Below, piece after piece: positions 6,241 through 13,847 of a DNA stretch of 32,422 bases. The notes under the pieces were generated by a model, which did not search any database, had not been told where the DNA came from, and saw nothing but the letters and a program-made list of their open reading frames with translations. The stretch covers positions 1-32,422 of IMG/VR virus record IMGVR_UViG_3300021559_000317, one strand, 5' to 3'. Source of the DNA: a virus. Position 1 is the first letter of the stretch. Each line of letters opens with the position of its first letter. A program made the position numbers and the translations under genes.

Positions 6241-8265
6241 ATGTCAATCATACCAGAACCAAATGCAGGAGGTGGTGGATTCGGAAGCTTGCCTGAAGCA
6301 ATAGACCAGGGCAATGCCCAAAGACCCATCCTACCAGAAGAGACTAGACCCGCTGGCGAACAGTGGGATGACGATGTAGCTTTAGGTATCGTTCTCAGTG
6401 ATGCTTGGGACACTATCACTTACCTTCAATCGAAGGGACATGTTCCCATCGGCATTGAGAATGCCGATGACCTAGTTCGTGCCTATGTAAAGCCTCGTCA
6501 ATGGGCTGATGGTAAAGCCCGTGCCAATCTCTCGATGCATTTAACTCTTCAAGCTGTCGAGAAGATAATGCACGCCCTACACATGGCTCTATTCGGACAA
6601 GGAAAGAGACGCCCATTCATTATCCAACCACTTGGTAAGACTAAACCTGAAGCAGCTCGTGCCAATGCAGCTTTATTAGATTGGGCAATGAAGGAAGCCG
6701 GCGTTAAAGAAGAGATGAGGATTTCTCTTAAGACTGCATTGACTTATGGGTTTGTGGTTGGTTGTACAGGTTGGGAGTCAAGAAAGATTCGTAAGAAGGT
6801 TTATAAGAAGAATGAACAAGGTGAGATGAAGGGCACCATGAAGTCGATTGATATCGAACTTCCTAACTATGAGTGCCTGGACCTAAAGATGGTGCTTGTA
6901 GACCCAGGTCTGAAGCGTCAAGACCTTCAGCATGGAGCTAAGTTCGTTATCAAGCAGTTCATGACCGATGCTTACGGTCTAGCTGATTTGCGTAGTAATC
7001 CGAAATACAAAGACATACCTTCCGATGATGAGTTAGCCAACTTCCTAGCTAACAAGCTGGAGCCTACTGAAGATACTTTGGCTGCTGACAAGAGAGCTGT
7101 ATGGCGTGAGTTCCAAGCCAAGCTGGAATCAGAGCAGACTTCCAAGGACCCAATGACCCAGCCTCTAGAAATCCTAGAGTACTGGAGTGAAGACCGTGTC
7201 GTTACTGTTCTACAGCGTAAATTGGTTATCCGTAATGAGGAGAACGAATTCGGTAAGCTACCGTTCCATTCCTGCGCCTTCATTGACGTAATCGGCTCAG
7301 CATGGGGATTCGGTGTAGCCAAGTTACTTGCTGGAGAACAACGCCTTCAACAGGGAGTAATGAATAACACCATTGATAGCATGGCTCTGGTCCTCAACCC
7401 AGTGTTCCAGCTACTCAAAGGAATCGGACCTGGAACTCAGGCTATTCCAGTAAGTCCTGGAAGAGTTATCACCGAATCAGGAGAACTCAAGCCATTAGTT
7501 GTACCTGATGTTAGCAAGGCTGGTATGGAGATGATTGAGTCTTCAGACCTAAGAGCTATGGCTAAAGTCGGTGCTAATGGGGGCGATAACATGCCCAACC
7601 AAGCCATGAGAACTGCTGAAGGTGTCAACGCCTTCGCTGGAGACGTGGTCCAGGGGCTTCAGTACTTCCTGGAAATCTTCATTGACCTTGTATATATCCC
7701 CGTGCTCAAAGAATTCATTTCTCTTATGCACGACCACTTCAGCATTGAGCAAGTGAATCATATTCTAACAGTACAAGAAGGCAAGGCTTACGAAGGAGAT
7801 ATCCAAGATGTCTACAACGCTGATTGCGATGTAGATGTAATTGCTGGCTCCAACATGATGGCTAAGTTCGCTGCTGCTCAACTGGCACCCATGATTATCC
7901 AGTTGGTATCGTCTGGTCCAGTAGTAAGTCAATTCGAGACCTCTGCAATCAAGTTCAACTTCGTCGAGTTCACATCCCAGACATTGGACATGATGGGTTG
8001 GGATGTCGATGACCTAATCGTACCTCAGACAACGCTTGATATGCAGCGTGTTCAACAGAGGAACCAAGCTATGAGTACTGGAGCTGCTCAGATGGCTCTA
8101 CAGCATCAGAAGCATTCTGACGACTTGGAGAACATAGATGCCAAGGGCTCAGCACAAGCAGGTGTTGCTACCGTCCGCTCTCTACTCAAGAACCATGAAA
8201 TGACTTCAGAGCAAGAACTAGAGAACCTACAGAATCCACAATCACAACAGAATGAGGCACAGTAA
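6241..8265 (+). CDS. Portal protein (head-tail connector)
   Basis: The 674-residue protein sits right after the terminase and before the scaffold and capsid, the usual portal position. Its sequence fits large podovirus portals: an N-terminal region with RPFIIQPLG and WAMKEAG helices, a central EQRLQQGVMNNTIDSMALVL stretch, a region around PGRVITESGELKPL, a Gly/Asn-rich loop and a long C-terminal helical tail (MQRVQQRNQAMSTGAAQMAL) ending in Gln/Asn-rich sequence. Portals form a twelve-fold ring through which DNA enters and leaves the head. A GGAG site precedes the ATG. The stop overlaps the next ATG (TAATG). The call relies on position, size and segment style rather than one diagnostic motif. 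Confidence 0.85.
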   Translation: MSIIPEPNAGGGGFGSLPEAIDQGNAQRPILPEETRPAGEQWDDDVALGIVLSDAWDTITYLQSKGHVPIGIENADDLVRAYVKPRQWADGKARANLSMHLTLQAVEKIMHALHMALFGQGKRRPFIIQPLGKTKPEAARANAALLDWAMKEAGVKEEMRISLKTALTYGFVVGCTGWESRKIRKKVYKKNEQGEMKGTMKSIDIELPNYECLDLKMVLVDPGLKRQDLQHGAKFVIKQFMTDAYGLADLRSNPKYKDIPSDDELANFLANKLEPTEDTLAADKRAVWREFQAKLESEQTSKDPMTQPLEILEYWSEDRVVTVLQRKLVIRNEENEFGKLPFHSCAFIDVIGSAWGFGVAKLLAGEQRLQQGVMNNTIDSMALVLNPVFQLLKGIGPGTQAIPVSPGRVITESGELKPLVVPDVSKAGMEMIESSDLRAMAKVGANGGDNMPNQAMRTAEGVNAFAGDVVQGLQYFLEIFIDLVYIPVLKEFISLMHDHFSIEQVNHILTVQEGKAYEGDIQDVYNADCDVDVIAGSNMMAKFAAAQLAPMIIQLVSSGPVVSQFETSAIKFNFVEFTSQTLDMMGWDVDDLIVPQTTLDMQRVQQRNQAMSTGAAQMALQHQKHSDDLENIDAKGSAQAGVATVRSLLKNHEMTSEQELENLQNPQSQQNEAQ

Positions 8266-8576
8266 TGAACCAACAAGAGATTGCCCGTATCACCGCAGTC
8301 AAATCTGCATTGATACACACCACAGGTACACAGGGTTGGCTCTACATCAAAAAGATGGCCAACAACGTAGTCCAGAAGACTGTCCAGGAAGCGCTGGATG
8401 AAGAAGACCGAGACAAGGGAGAAGCTAAGCGTCTTAAAGCAGCTTCACTACAGAAGGGATTCGCTGAACTATTCTCCGCTGTAGAAGTAACCAAAGGTTT
8501 TGACATAGAACAAATCACCGATGACGACAACATGCTAGGAGCTCTAGAAGATGCTAATGCTCCAGACCAAGGATAA
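8265..8576 (+). CDS. Hypothetical protein between portal and scaffold (103 aa)
   Basis: This small, helix-rich and acidic protein begins MNQQEIARITAVKSALIHTT and contains a charged region EEDRDKGEAKRLKAA likely to form a coiled coil. GAGG precedes the ATG, which overlaps the portal stop. It ends five bases before the scaffold start. Small helical proteins in this position occur in many podoviruses, but I do not recognise a family. A role in head assembly is suggested only by its position. Confidence 0.6.
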   Translation: MNQQEIARITAVKSALIHTTGTQGWLYIKKMANNVVQKTVQEALDEEDRDKGEAKRLKAASLQKGFAELFSAVEVTKGFDIEQITDDDNMLGALEDANAPDQG

Positions 8577-8581
8577 CTAAT

Positions 8582-9547
8582 ATGCAGACCGTACTAACCG
8601 CCGAGCAACTTGAGAAAGCCGAAACAATGTCTCTAGATGAACTTCGCCAGCTTGCTATCAAAGAAGCTTCTGGAGAAGTTACTGAAGCTCCTAAAGTAGA
8701 TGAACAGAAGACTCGTGATGCAAAGGGACGCTTCACCAATGCAGAAGATGTAATCGATAACTCTTCAGAATCGGATAAACCTACCGCAGAAGTCGATACT
8801 ATAAAGGAACATCACGCAGTAGTAGAAGATGGTCAACCTACCCGCACCGTCTACATCAGAAAGATTGATAACGAAGACGGCTCGGGCGTAGATGTATATG
8901 AGGCTGAGACCCTTGAGGAATTAGTTGACAAGATTGCTGAAGGTAAGGCAAATGCCAACAAGAAGATAAGGGAGCTCAACAGTCGCGTGAAGGTACAGAC
9001 CGCTGCTGAGAAGAAATCAGAAGAAGACTTAGAGTATATCGTCGCTGAGAAGCTAAAGACGAATCCTAAGCAAGCTATTAAAGAAGTCTTGCTGGAAGTT
9101 CAGCAAGAGGAACAAGCAAAGACTCAACGAGCTTTGCACGCACAAGATGTATTTGTAGCTACACATCCAGATTATAAGAAGAGTGTCGATAACGGAAACA
9201 AGCTAATGAATTGGGTTAAGTCCCATGGTTATGCTGAGTTCACAGTCGATAATCTTGAGAAGGCTTACCAAGACTTAAAGAAGAGTGGACTACTCGTTCT
9301 TGAAGCGGCGGTAGCAAACGATGCCACGGATGTCAAAGTCGAGGATACTCATCGGACTGATGAGCCTAAGGCGGAGGCAACGCAGCAACGCAGTCAGAGT
9401 AGAGGTAGCACTATTAGTTCTCGTGGTCGTAGCACTACGGCTGCAAGAGTTAATGCTCTCCCTACCGAAGACGAAGCTTATGCCATGCCGCTTGAGAAGT
9501 TGAAGGACCTTGCCAACAAGCAACTCGCAACTAATCAAACAGCATAG
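8582..9547 (+). CDS. Capsid scaffolding protein (probable)
   Basis: The 321-residue protein is rich in Glu, Lys and Ala, with a low-complexity acidic N-terminal half, a coiled-coil-prone middle and a Ser/Arg-rich region near 265-290. Residues about 180-240 contain ALHAQDVFVATHPDYKKS and FTVDNLEKAYQDLKKSGLL, a pattern (F-x3-HPDY ... T-x-x-N-L-E-x-A-Y) common in scaffold-type proteins of phages with N4 gp56-like capsids. Scaffolds guide capsid protein into proheads and then leave. It lies immediately upstream of the capsid gene with an AAGGA ribosome site. No protease signature is visible, so the scaffold is probably expelled or cut by another protein. Confidence 0.75.
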   Translation: MQTVLTAEQLEKAETMSLDELRQLAIKEASGEVTEAPKVDEQKTRDAKGRFTNAEDVIDNSSESDKPTAEVDTIKEHHAVVEDGQPTRTVYIRKIDNEDGSGVDVYEAETLEELVDKIAEGKANANKKIRELNSRVKVQTAAEKKSEEDLEYIVAEKLKTNPKQAIKEVLLEVQQEEQAKTQRALHAQDVFVATHPDYKKSVDNGNKLMNWVKSHGYAEFTVDNLEKAYQDLKKSGLLVLEAAVANDATDVKVEDTHRTDEPKAEATQQRSQSRGSTISSRGRSTTAARVNALPTEDEAYAMPLEKLKDLANKQLATNQTA

Positions 9548-9560
9548 GTGAAGCCAACTC

Positions 9561-9577
9561 TATTCACAAGGTGAATA
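9561..9577 (+). promoter_or_regulatory. Hairpin holding the capsid ribosome-binding site
   Basis: A perfect 7-base stem (TATTCAC / GTGAATA) with a three-base loop AAG ends three bases before the capsid ATG. The likely ribosome site AAGGTGA lies in the loop and right arm. Such a hairpin could tune capsid translation or mark an RNA-processing site. The pairing is seen directly; the regulatory role is inference. Confidence 0.5.
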
Positions 9578-9580
9578 CTA

Positions 9581-10579
9581 ATGGCAATGCCAACTGCTGC
9601 ATCAGTCATATCCTCAGGATTAGCGGGATATCCGACTGTTTACTACGACCGTGTCGCTCTAGATACGCTCGTTTCTAATCTATGGTTTTACCCAGCGTGT
9701 GACCTAAAGGTCATGCCTGATATGTCCGGTGTAGCGATGCAAATCTTCGACTACTCCGCCATGACTGCTAACGTTACAGCAGCCACTGAAGGTACGCCTT
9801 CTACTGGTCAGGCTCTAACCCAGAACACTGGCACAATCAACCTAGCCAACTATGTTGACTATGTATCTTTCTCTAACAAGGTTGTTCTAACTGCAATCTC
9901 TAATACAGTTGCAGAAGGTGCAGCTCTCCTAGCTTATCGTGGTGCCTTATCCGTTGACACTGTTATTTCAACAGCAGTTGACGTGCAGGCTAACGGAGCC
10001 GCTTCAGTGGACGACATTGAAGTAGCTGACGGTTCTTATTTAACTGCTGCAGTATGCCGTAAGGGTGTATGGGGTCTACGTGGCAAGAACGTTAAGCCAA
10101 AGGCTAACGGTCTAATGTTCGGTATCACCCACAGCTTGTGTGCCTATGACTTAGTCAATGACACCACTGCTTCTGGCTTTACCGACTTGCAGAAGTACAG
10201 TGAATCTCTAGCGAGCAACAACCCAGCTCTTGCTGGTATTAAGGGCTCGCACATTGGCAACGTTGGTGGATGTGATTTCTACGAATCCAACGCTGTACCA
10301 ACAGAGACCAACTGGCAGTCTTCTTCACACAATGCTTATCACACCTATGTATTCGGTCACCAGGCATTCATTGCTTCCTCACTAGGAAAGACCAACCTTA
10401 ACCAGAAGAACTTCTCTGTTAAGGTCCAGAACTTCCCAGCAGGTAGCAACTCCCTGGACCCAGGTGGATTGATTGCAGCCGCAGCGGCCTACAACTTCTT
10501 CTTCGGCGTAACTGCTGCTCCAACTCCAACCAACTTTGACCGCTTCAGACGTATCCGCTCTGAATCGTCAATAGGCTAA
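9581..10579 (+). CDS. Major capsid protein, N4 gp56 family
   Basis: The 332-residue protein follows the N4 gp56-type capsid pattern: a short N-terminal segment with YYDRVALDTLVSNLWFYPAC, a strand region, TEGTPSTGQALTQNTGTINLANYVDYVSFSNKV (residues about 69-101, the typical T-E-G-x-x-P/T ... Y-x-D-x-V-x-F-S/T-x-x), a helix rich in Ala (GAALLAYRGAL), and later YHTYVFGHQAF, typical of the peripheral-to-axial domain transition in HK97-fold capsids. It builds the head shell. It is preceded by a scaffold and followed by the only strong terminator-like hairpin of the window. A ribosome site (AAGGTGA) is embedded in a hairpin just upstream. Family assignment was made by eye. Confidence 0.85.
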   Translation: MAMPTAASVISSGLAGYPTVYYDRVALDTLVSNLWFYPACDLKVMPDMSGVAMQIFDYSAMTANVTAATEGTPSTGQALTQNTGTINLANYVDYVSFSNKVVLTAISNTVAEGAALLAYRGALSVDTVISTAVDVQANGAASVDDIEVADGSYLTAAVCRKGVWGLRGKNVKPKANGLMFGITHSLCAYDLVNDTTASGFTDLQKYSESLASNNPALAGIKGSHIGNVGGCDFYESNAVPTETNWQSSSHNAYHTYVFGHQAFIASSLGKTNLNQKNFSVKVQNFPAGSNSLDPGGLIAAAAAYNFFFGVTAAPTPTNFDRFRRIRSESSIG

Positions 10580-10590
10580 GTTACACCTCC

Positions 10591-10630
10591 ATTGGTGGGT
10601 TAGGTTAATACCTACCCACCAATTTGTTCT
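10591..10630 (+). terminator. Rho-independent-type terminator after capsid gene
   Basis: A strong inverted repeat follows the capsid stop: ATTGGTGGGT at 10591-10600 pairs perfectly with ACCCACCAAT at 10614-10623. After one unpaired T, AGGT (10602-10605) also pairs with ACCT (10610-10613) around loop TAAT. A T-containing stretch (TTGTTCTT) follows. This is the only clear terminator-like structure seen. Downstream genes would need read-through or a separate promoter, which could help make capsid RNA the most abundant. Confidence 0.8.
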
Positions 10631-10642
10631 TAGAGAGTCGTT

Positions 10643-10918
10643 ATGGATGATGTTCTTGTCCCAACCTACTACCTAATTAATCGAGCTGACTCAACTGAAG
10701 ATTTAATGAGCCTGCTTTACATAACTCCACCTTACTGCACAATCATAACTAGTGCTGCCGACCTGGAGTTCGCTCAGCAATTAGGATTTGAAGTATTACA
10801 GACTAACAACCTATCCGATGCTCGCAAGATTGCTGAGCATATCAACAAGGAAACCAATCGTTGTCCCCTGGTTGTTAGCGATAAGTACGAGGCTGTGTAT
10901 GCCGAAACGCAAATATAA
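10643..10918 (+). CDS. Hypothetical protein (91 aa)
   Basis: This 91-residue protein is the first gene after the capsid terminator. It alternates short hydrophobic segments and acidic residues (TPPYCTIITSAADLEFAQQLGF, then SDARKIAEHINKE) and looks like a small alpha/beta domain. A weak ribosome site (AGAGAG) precedes ATG 10643. Its end overlaps the next gene by 20 bases. I do not recognise it. Its position between capsid and connector suggests a head-related accessory protein, but this is only positional. Confidence 0.6.
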   Translation: MDDVLVPTYYLINRADSTEDLMSLLYITPPYCTIITSAADLEFAQQLGFEVLQTNNLSDARKIAEHINKETNRCPLVVSDKYEAVYAETQI

Positions 10919-11525
10919 GAAGTCTGGAATTGCTCCCCTTGTGGAGACTGACCCCTTAGAACTTACCGATAAGAGATTAGACCCAGCGGAAGCGGTATGT
11001 CGTGAACGTGAAGAGTTACTAAAACAATCAGCACAGTTCAAGATACCTGGTCAGAATGAGCTCGAAGACCCAGACCGTAGCTTAGGGCCACGTCTATCAT
11101 TCCAAGAATTAATCAACAGATTAACACGCATATCTCCCGACCTTAAAGCAAGAGATGGTTCGGCTGGCAATATAGCTCTCTACTATCCACGCACAACTCA
11201 AGAGCTGGACCAGGTATTGAGAGATGGGTCTGCTTACTCTTCTGATGTGTTCTTCATGTTCCATAAGTATGTAGGCGGTTTACCTAAAACAGACATTCCT
11301 GAATACAGCTACGTGGACATTGACGCCAGCCATCTACCTACTCGTGAGCATAGGGGATGGCGTTCTATTTTAATCGGTCTAATCAAATCAGGAGCTACTA
11401 CTTATGACAAAGCTGTCAAGGAATTCGGAGACCCCTCAGGTGACTCCCGCAGTAACAGATGGTGCGAACAACTCGCCAATTACAGAAAGGATAATTATGC
11501 AAGACCAACCGCTAACTATAACTAA
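10899..11525 (+). CDS. Hypothetical head-region protein (208 aa)
   Basis: The reading frame is open from 10788, but the stretch before 10899 overlaps the preceding gene and looks out-of-frame in composition. The ATG at 10899 has GAGG seven bases upstream and gives MPKRKYKKSGIAPL, a natural basic start, so I chose it. The 208-residue product contains LSFQELINRLTRISPDLKARDG and a C-terminal segment RGWRSILIGLIKSGATTYDKAV with WCEQLANYRKDNY. It shows no cysteine motif or membrane segment. It overlaps the next gene by 29 bases. I do not recognise a family. A head-completion role is possible because of its location before the connector gene. Confidence 0.65.
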   Translation: MPKRKYKKSGIAPLVETDPLELTDKRLDPAEAVCREREELLKQSAQFKIPGQNELEDPDRSLGPRLSFQELINRLTRISPDLKARDGSAGNIALYYPRTTQELDQVLRDGSAYSSDVFFMFHKYVGGLPKTDIPEYSYVDIDASHLPTREHRGWRSILIGLIKSGATTYDKAVKEFGDPSGDSRSNRWCEQLANYRKDNYARPTANYN

Positions 11526-11910
11526 GACTGACCTTCAAGACATGATGGTTGCTACCATCAAAGCAGCTCGTGAGCCTAACTCTACAGAACAACGCAAGAT
11601 TGACGCTGACGACAAAGAATTCGAGCAAGCACAAAGTATTCGTCTCCAGACTGCCGAATCTCAGAAGCAAGAGATTGCTAGTAAGAGATTCGTGGCTAAG
11701 ACATGTACTCATAGACGCAAGGACGGTAGCTACCGTGTTACTCACGTTCAAGAAAGAAATGGACCTGGCTACATGCTGTGTCTGTGGAATCAATGCAAGA
11801 TTCGTCCAGGCATTGCTCCAGAAGGATACGAGGGTATCGATGTCTACAGCACAGATAAGTTCAACGAACTATTCCAGGCTAACCCCGCCATGGGAGAGAT
11901 ATTCGTATAA
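11497..11910 (+). CDS. Hypothetical protein with possible Cys/His metal site (137 aa)
   Basis: The frame is open from 11404, but an AAAGGA ribosome site with proper spacing precedes ATG 11497, so I prefer that start (MQDQPLTITKTDLQDM). The N-terminal third is helical and Gln/Glu-rich. The C-terminal part contains TCTHRRKDGSYRVTH and YMLCLWNQCK, so Cys-x-His and Cys-x4-Cys pairs could bind zinc. It overlaps the previous gene by 29 bases and is followed closely by the connector gene. Function unknown; a nucleic-acid or structural zinc fold is conceivable. Confidence 0.65.
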   Translation: MQDQPLTITKTDLQDMMVATIKAAREPNSTEQRKIDADDKEFEQAQSIRLQTAESQKQEIASKRFVAKTCTHRRKDGSYRVTHVQERNGPGYMLCLWNQCKIRPGIAPEGYEGIDVYSTDKFNELFQANPAMGEIFV

Positions 11911-11920
11911 GGAATTATAA

Positions 11921-13006
11921 ATGGCATCTACTCTTACCCTACAGAGCTTCCTAAACTTCTGCAGTACTCATGCGGACTTACTACCCCTGGCTAATGTCGG
12001 CGGCTATATCAATGAACCAGGTCTATCTCTCTGCAATGATGCTTTGAGTGACCTAATCTCTGACCCCAACGACTGGAAGTTCAACAGGGTGGAGATGCCA
12101 TTTTTTATAACTACTCCCAATGTTCAGGATTACATATTCGCTGGAGCAACTATATTCGCTCTTAACCAAACGAATCCGACACCCACACCTAACTGGGTTT
12201 CTCAAGGTTGGGGAATCCAAGTAGGTGGCATCAGTGTTAGCAATGGGGTGGTAACAGTACAGACCTATCAGCCACATCGTATCGCTGTAAATTCCTCCGT
12301 CTTCATGAGTGGGGTAGTAATGACGACTGGCCTTTCTGCTGCCTATAACTCTGTGTTCACAGACAATGGAACTACTAGTGGCTGGGGTGCAGCAGGAGCG
12401 TGGGGATTAGGGTGGGGCTCAGGATATGGAAGCATGCCCTGGCTGGTTACAGCTACTACTAACAATTCTATTTCGTTTGCATCTACCACTGGACAAATTG
12501 ATGGTGACGCTGGAGGAGCTCCAGGAATCAATGACTTTGGTTATGGTACTTCAGCTTCAATGCAGGAAGTGAATAACACTTCTTCCCCTCCTAATCAAAT
12601 GCCCCTCACATACAGACGTGAACTCCCGATTATCAGTCGAGTAGCCATGCCAGAAAAGGTGAGCGTGCTGGCTGATAACGGAGACGGCTCAGTGAAGATT
12701 CGTATGCACATGGTGCCAGGTGCGACTACTTATGCTGTCAATATCGTCTATCAAGCGAAGGCTCCTCTTAAGACTTCCTTAACTCAGACCTTCTCTCCAT
12801 TTCCCGATAACTATGCAGCCGTGATTCGCCAGTCTCTATTACATAGAATGTATCGCTATTTGAATGACCCTAAGACTGATAGCGAATACAAGAAGCTACA
12901 AGCTGAGATTGCCAAGATACAGGCAGCAGACGATGCCGAAGCCACAGATATTGGCTTACAGCCAGAAGAACCATTGATGGACAACTCATATTGGGGATGG
13001 TGGTAA
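11921..13006 (+). CDS. Head-tail connector / tail tubular A-like protein
   Basis: The 361-residue protein begins with a helical region CNDALSDLISDPNDWKFNRVEMPF (residues about 28-51), a pattern (N-x-A-L-x-x-L-x-x-P-x-D-W-x-F-N) shared with connector or gp11-like proteins of short-tailed phages. A central Gly/Trp-rich beta insert (GWGAAGAWGLGWGSG) is unusual. The C-terminus returns to helices (YAAVIRQSLLHRMYRYLNDPKTDSEYKKLQAEI), as in adaptor proteins that dock under the portal. AAGGA precedes the ATG. It is followed after three bases by the phosphatase-like gene and soon by the tubular tail protein, fitting a tail-tubular A position. The exact family name is uncertain. Confidence 0.65.
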   Translation: MASTLTLQSFLNFCSTHADLLPLANVGGYINEPGLSLCNDALSDLISDPNDWKFNRVEMPFFITTPNVQDYIFAGATIFALNQTNPTPTPNWVSQGWGIQVGGISVSNGVVTVQTYQPHRIAVNSSVFMSGVVMTTGLSAAYNSVFTDNGTTSGWGAAGAWGLGWGSGYGSMPWLVTATTNNSISFASTTGQIDGDAGGAPGINDFGYGTSASMQEVNNTSSPPNQMPLTYRRELPIISRVAMPEKVSVLADNGDGSVKIRMHMVPGATTYAVNIVYQAKAPLKTSLTQTFSPFPDNYAAVIRQSLLHRMYRYLNDPKTDSEYKKLQAEIAKIQAADDAEATDIGLQPEEPLMDNSYWGWW

Positions 13007-13009
13007 TCG

Positions 13010-13663
13010 ATGATGAACAGCTATGACATCCTCAACGGACAAATCGATTCTACGCAAAAGATTTACTGCCTTCGTCATGCTCAGACAGCTCTAGATGCTA
13101 CTCACCGTTCAGATGGTTGGTTAGATTTACCGTTATCGGATAAAGGCAGACAGCAGTTAGTTGAGACCCTGGTTAACTATCTGAAGTATGTCCCTATCAC
13201 CTGTATCTATGCGTCTTCGTTACTGAGGACGGAAGAGACCGCCAATATCGTTCAGTCTGGTCTAGTCAGCAAGCCCGAGATAGAGATAACAGACAACTTG
13301 ATAACGTGGAATCTTGGCTCATTGGCAGGAGATGAGAAGCAAGCTCGTAGAAACATAGTAAGAGACCTAATCGCCAACCCTGAAGAATCTGCTCCTGATG
13401 GTGAATCTTATAACGACTTCACCGATAGGTTCGATGAGTTTGTTACCAAGATGGAATCGGAAGCACAAGACGAGGGACCACTGTTGCTAGTGGTGTCAGG
13501 GTCTTGCTGCAGACGTTTAGGTGAATTGTTGTTCCATGACCGTGCTGCTCTAGATATGGACGAGTGTGGACTGTTTGTCATGTACAAGAACGGCGACAAA
13601 TGGACTGCAGATGTTCTAACTGGTTTGAAAGATGAAGACCAGGAAAACTCGTATGACAGTTAA
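13010..13663 (+). CDS. Histidine-phosphatase-fold protein, key residues substituted
   Basis: The 217-residue protein is a member of the histidine phosphatase (phosphoglycerate mutase-like) superfamily. It shows YCLRHAQT at 19-26 with the nucleophile His23 and Arg22, LSDKGRQQ at 42-49, YASSLLRTEET at 67-77 (Arg73), and the usual GESYNDF at 131-137. Two expected residues are missing. The Glu of the F-G-x-x-E-G region appears as Thr99 (LITWNLGSLAG), and the second catalytic His is Gly164 (VVSGSCCRR instead of V-V-x-H-G). It may thus bind a phosphorylated ligand without full catalysis, or act as a structural or regulatory protein. It sits between connector and tail genes. Either ATG at 13010 or 13013 may start it. 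Confidence 0.82.
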   Translation: MMNSYDILNGQIDSTQKIYCLRHAQTALDATHRSDGWLDLPLSDKGRQQLVETLVNYLKYVPITCIYASSLLRTEETANIVQSGLVSKPEIEITDNLITWNLGSLAGDEKQARRNIVRDLIANPEESAPDGESYNDFTDRFDEFVTKMESEAQDEGPLLLVVSGSCCRRLGELLFHDRAALDMDECGLFVMYKNGDKWTADVLTGLKDEDQENSYDS

Positions 13664-13677
13664 AGGAGGTAATTATG
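13663..13677 (+). promoter_or_regulatory. Near-perfect Shine-Dalgarno before tiny gene
   Basis: AAGGAGGT at 13663-13670 matches the full anti-Shine-Dalgarno and lies four bases before ATG 13675. It begins at the stop codon of the phosphatase-like gene. It is the strongest ribosome site noticed in the window and implies high translation of the 54-residue protein. Confidence 0.7.
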
Positions 13678-13839
13678 GCAACTAAAGAACAAATGGCAAG
13701 TATTACACCACCAGCTATTCCAGCAGTGGGCGAAGTACTCAATAAGCTCGACAACTGGGAAACATGTGACGACCCAAGCAATAACTTTCATATCGACCAC
13801 GATGAGTTCTGCAATTGTGACCACGATAATCTCGCCTAA
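13675..13839 (+). CDS. Tiny acidic Cys/His/Asp-rich protein (54 aa)
   Basis: This 54-residue protein is too short to be noticed by length alone, but it has a near-perfect ribosome site four bases upstream and fits snugly between two genes. It begins MATKEQMASITPPAIPAVGE and ends in a dense run of acidic, His and Cys residues (ETCDD, then HIDHDEFCNCDHD). Three Cys, three or more His and many Asp in the last 25 residues suggest metal binding. The next gene starts eight bases after its stop. I do not recognise a family. It could be a small virion or chaperone-like part expressed at high level. Confidence 0.65.
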   Translation: MATKEQMASITPPAIPAVGEVLNKLDNWETCDDPSNNFHIDHDEFCNCDHDNLA

Positions 13840-13847
13840 GGAATCTG

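Noticed and set aside
10788-10898. Upstream extension of the 10899 gene
   Set aside because: It overlaps the preceding gene by over 110 bases and lacks a ribosome site. The internal ATG at 10899 has GAGG at proper spacing.
11404-11496. Upstream extension of the 11497 gene
   Set aside because: It lies inside the preceding gene and has no good ribosome site. ATG 11497 is preceded by AAAGGA.
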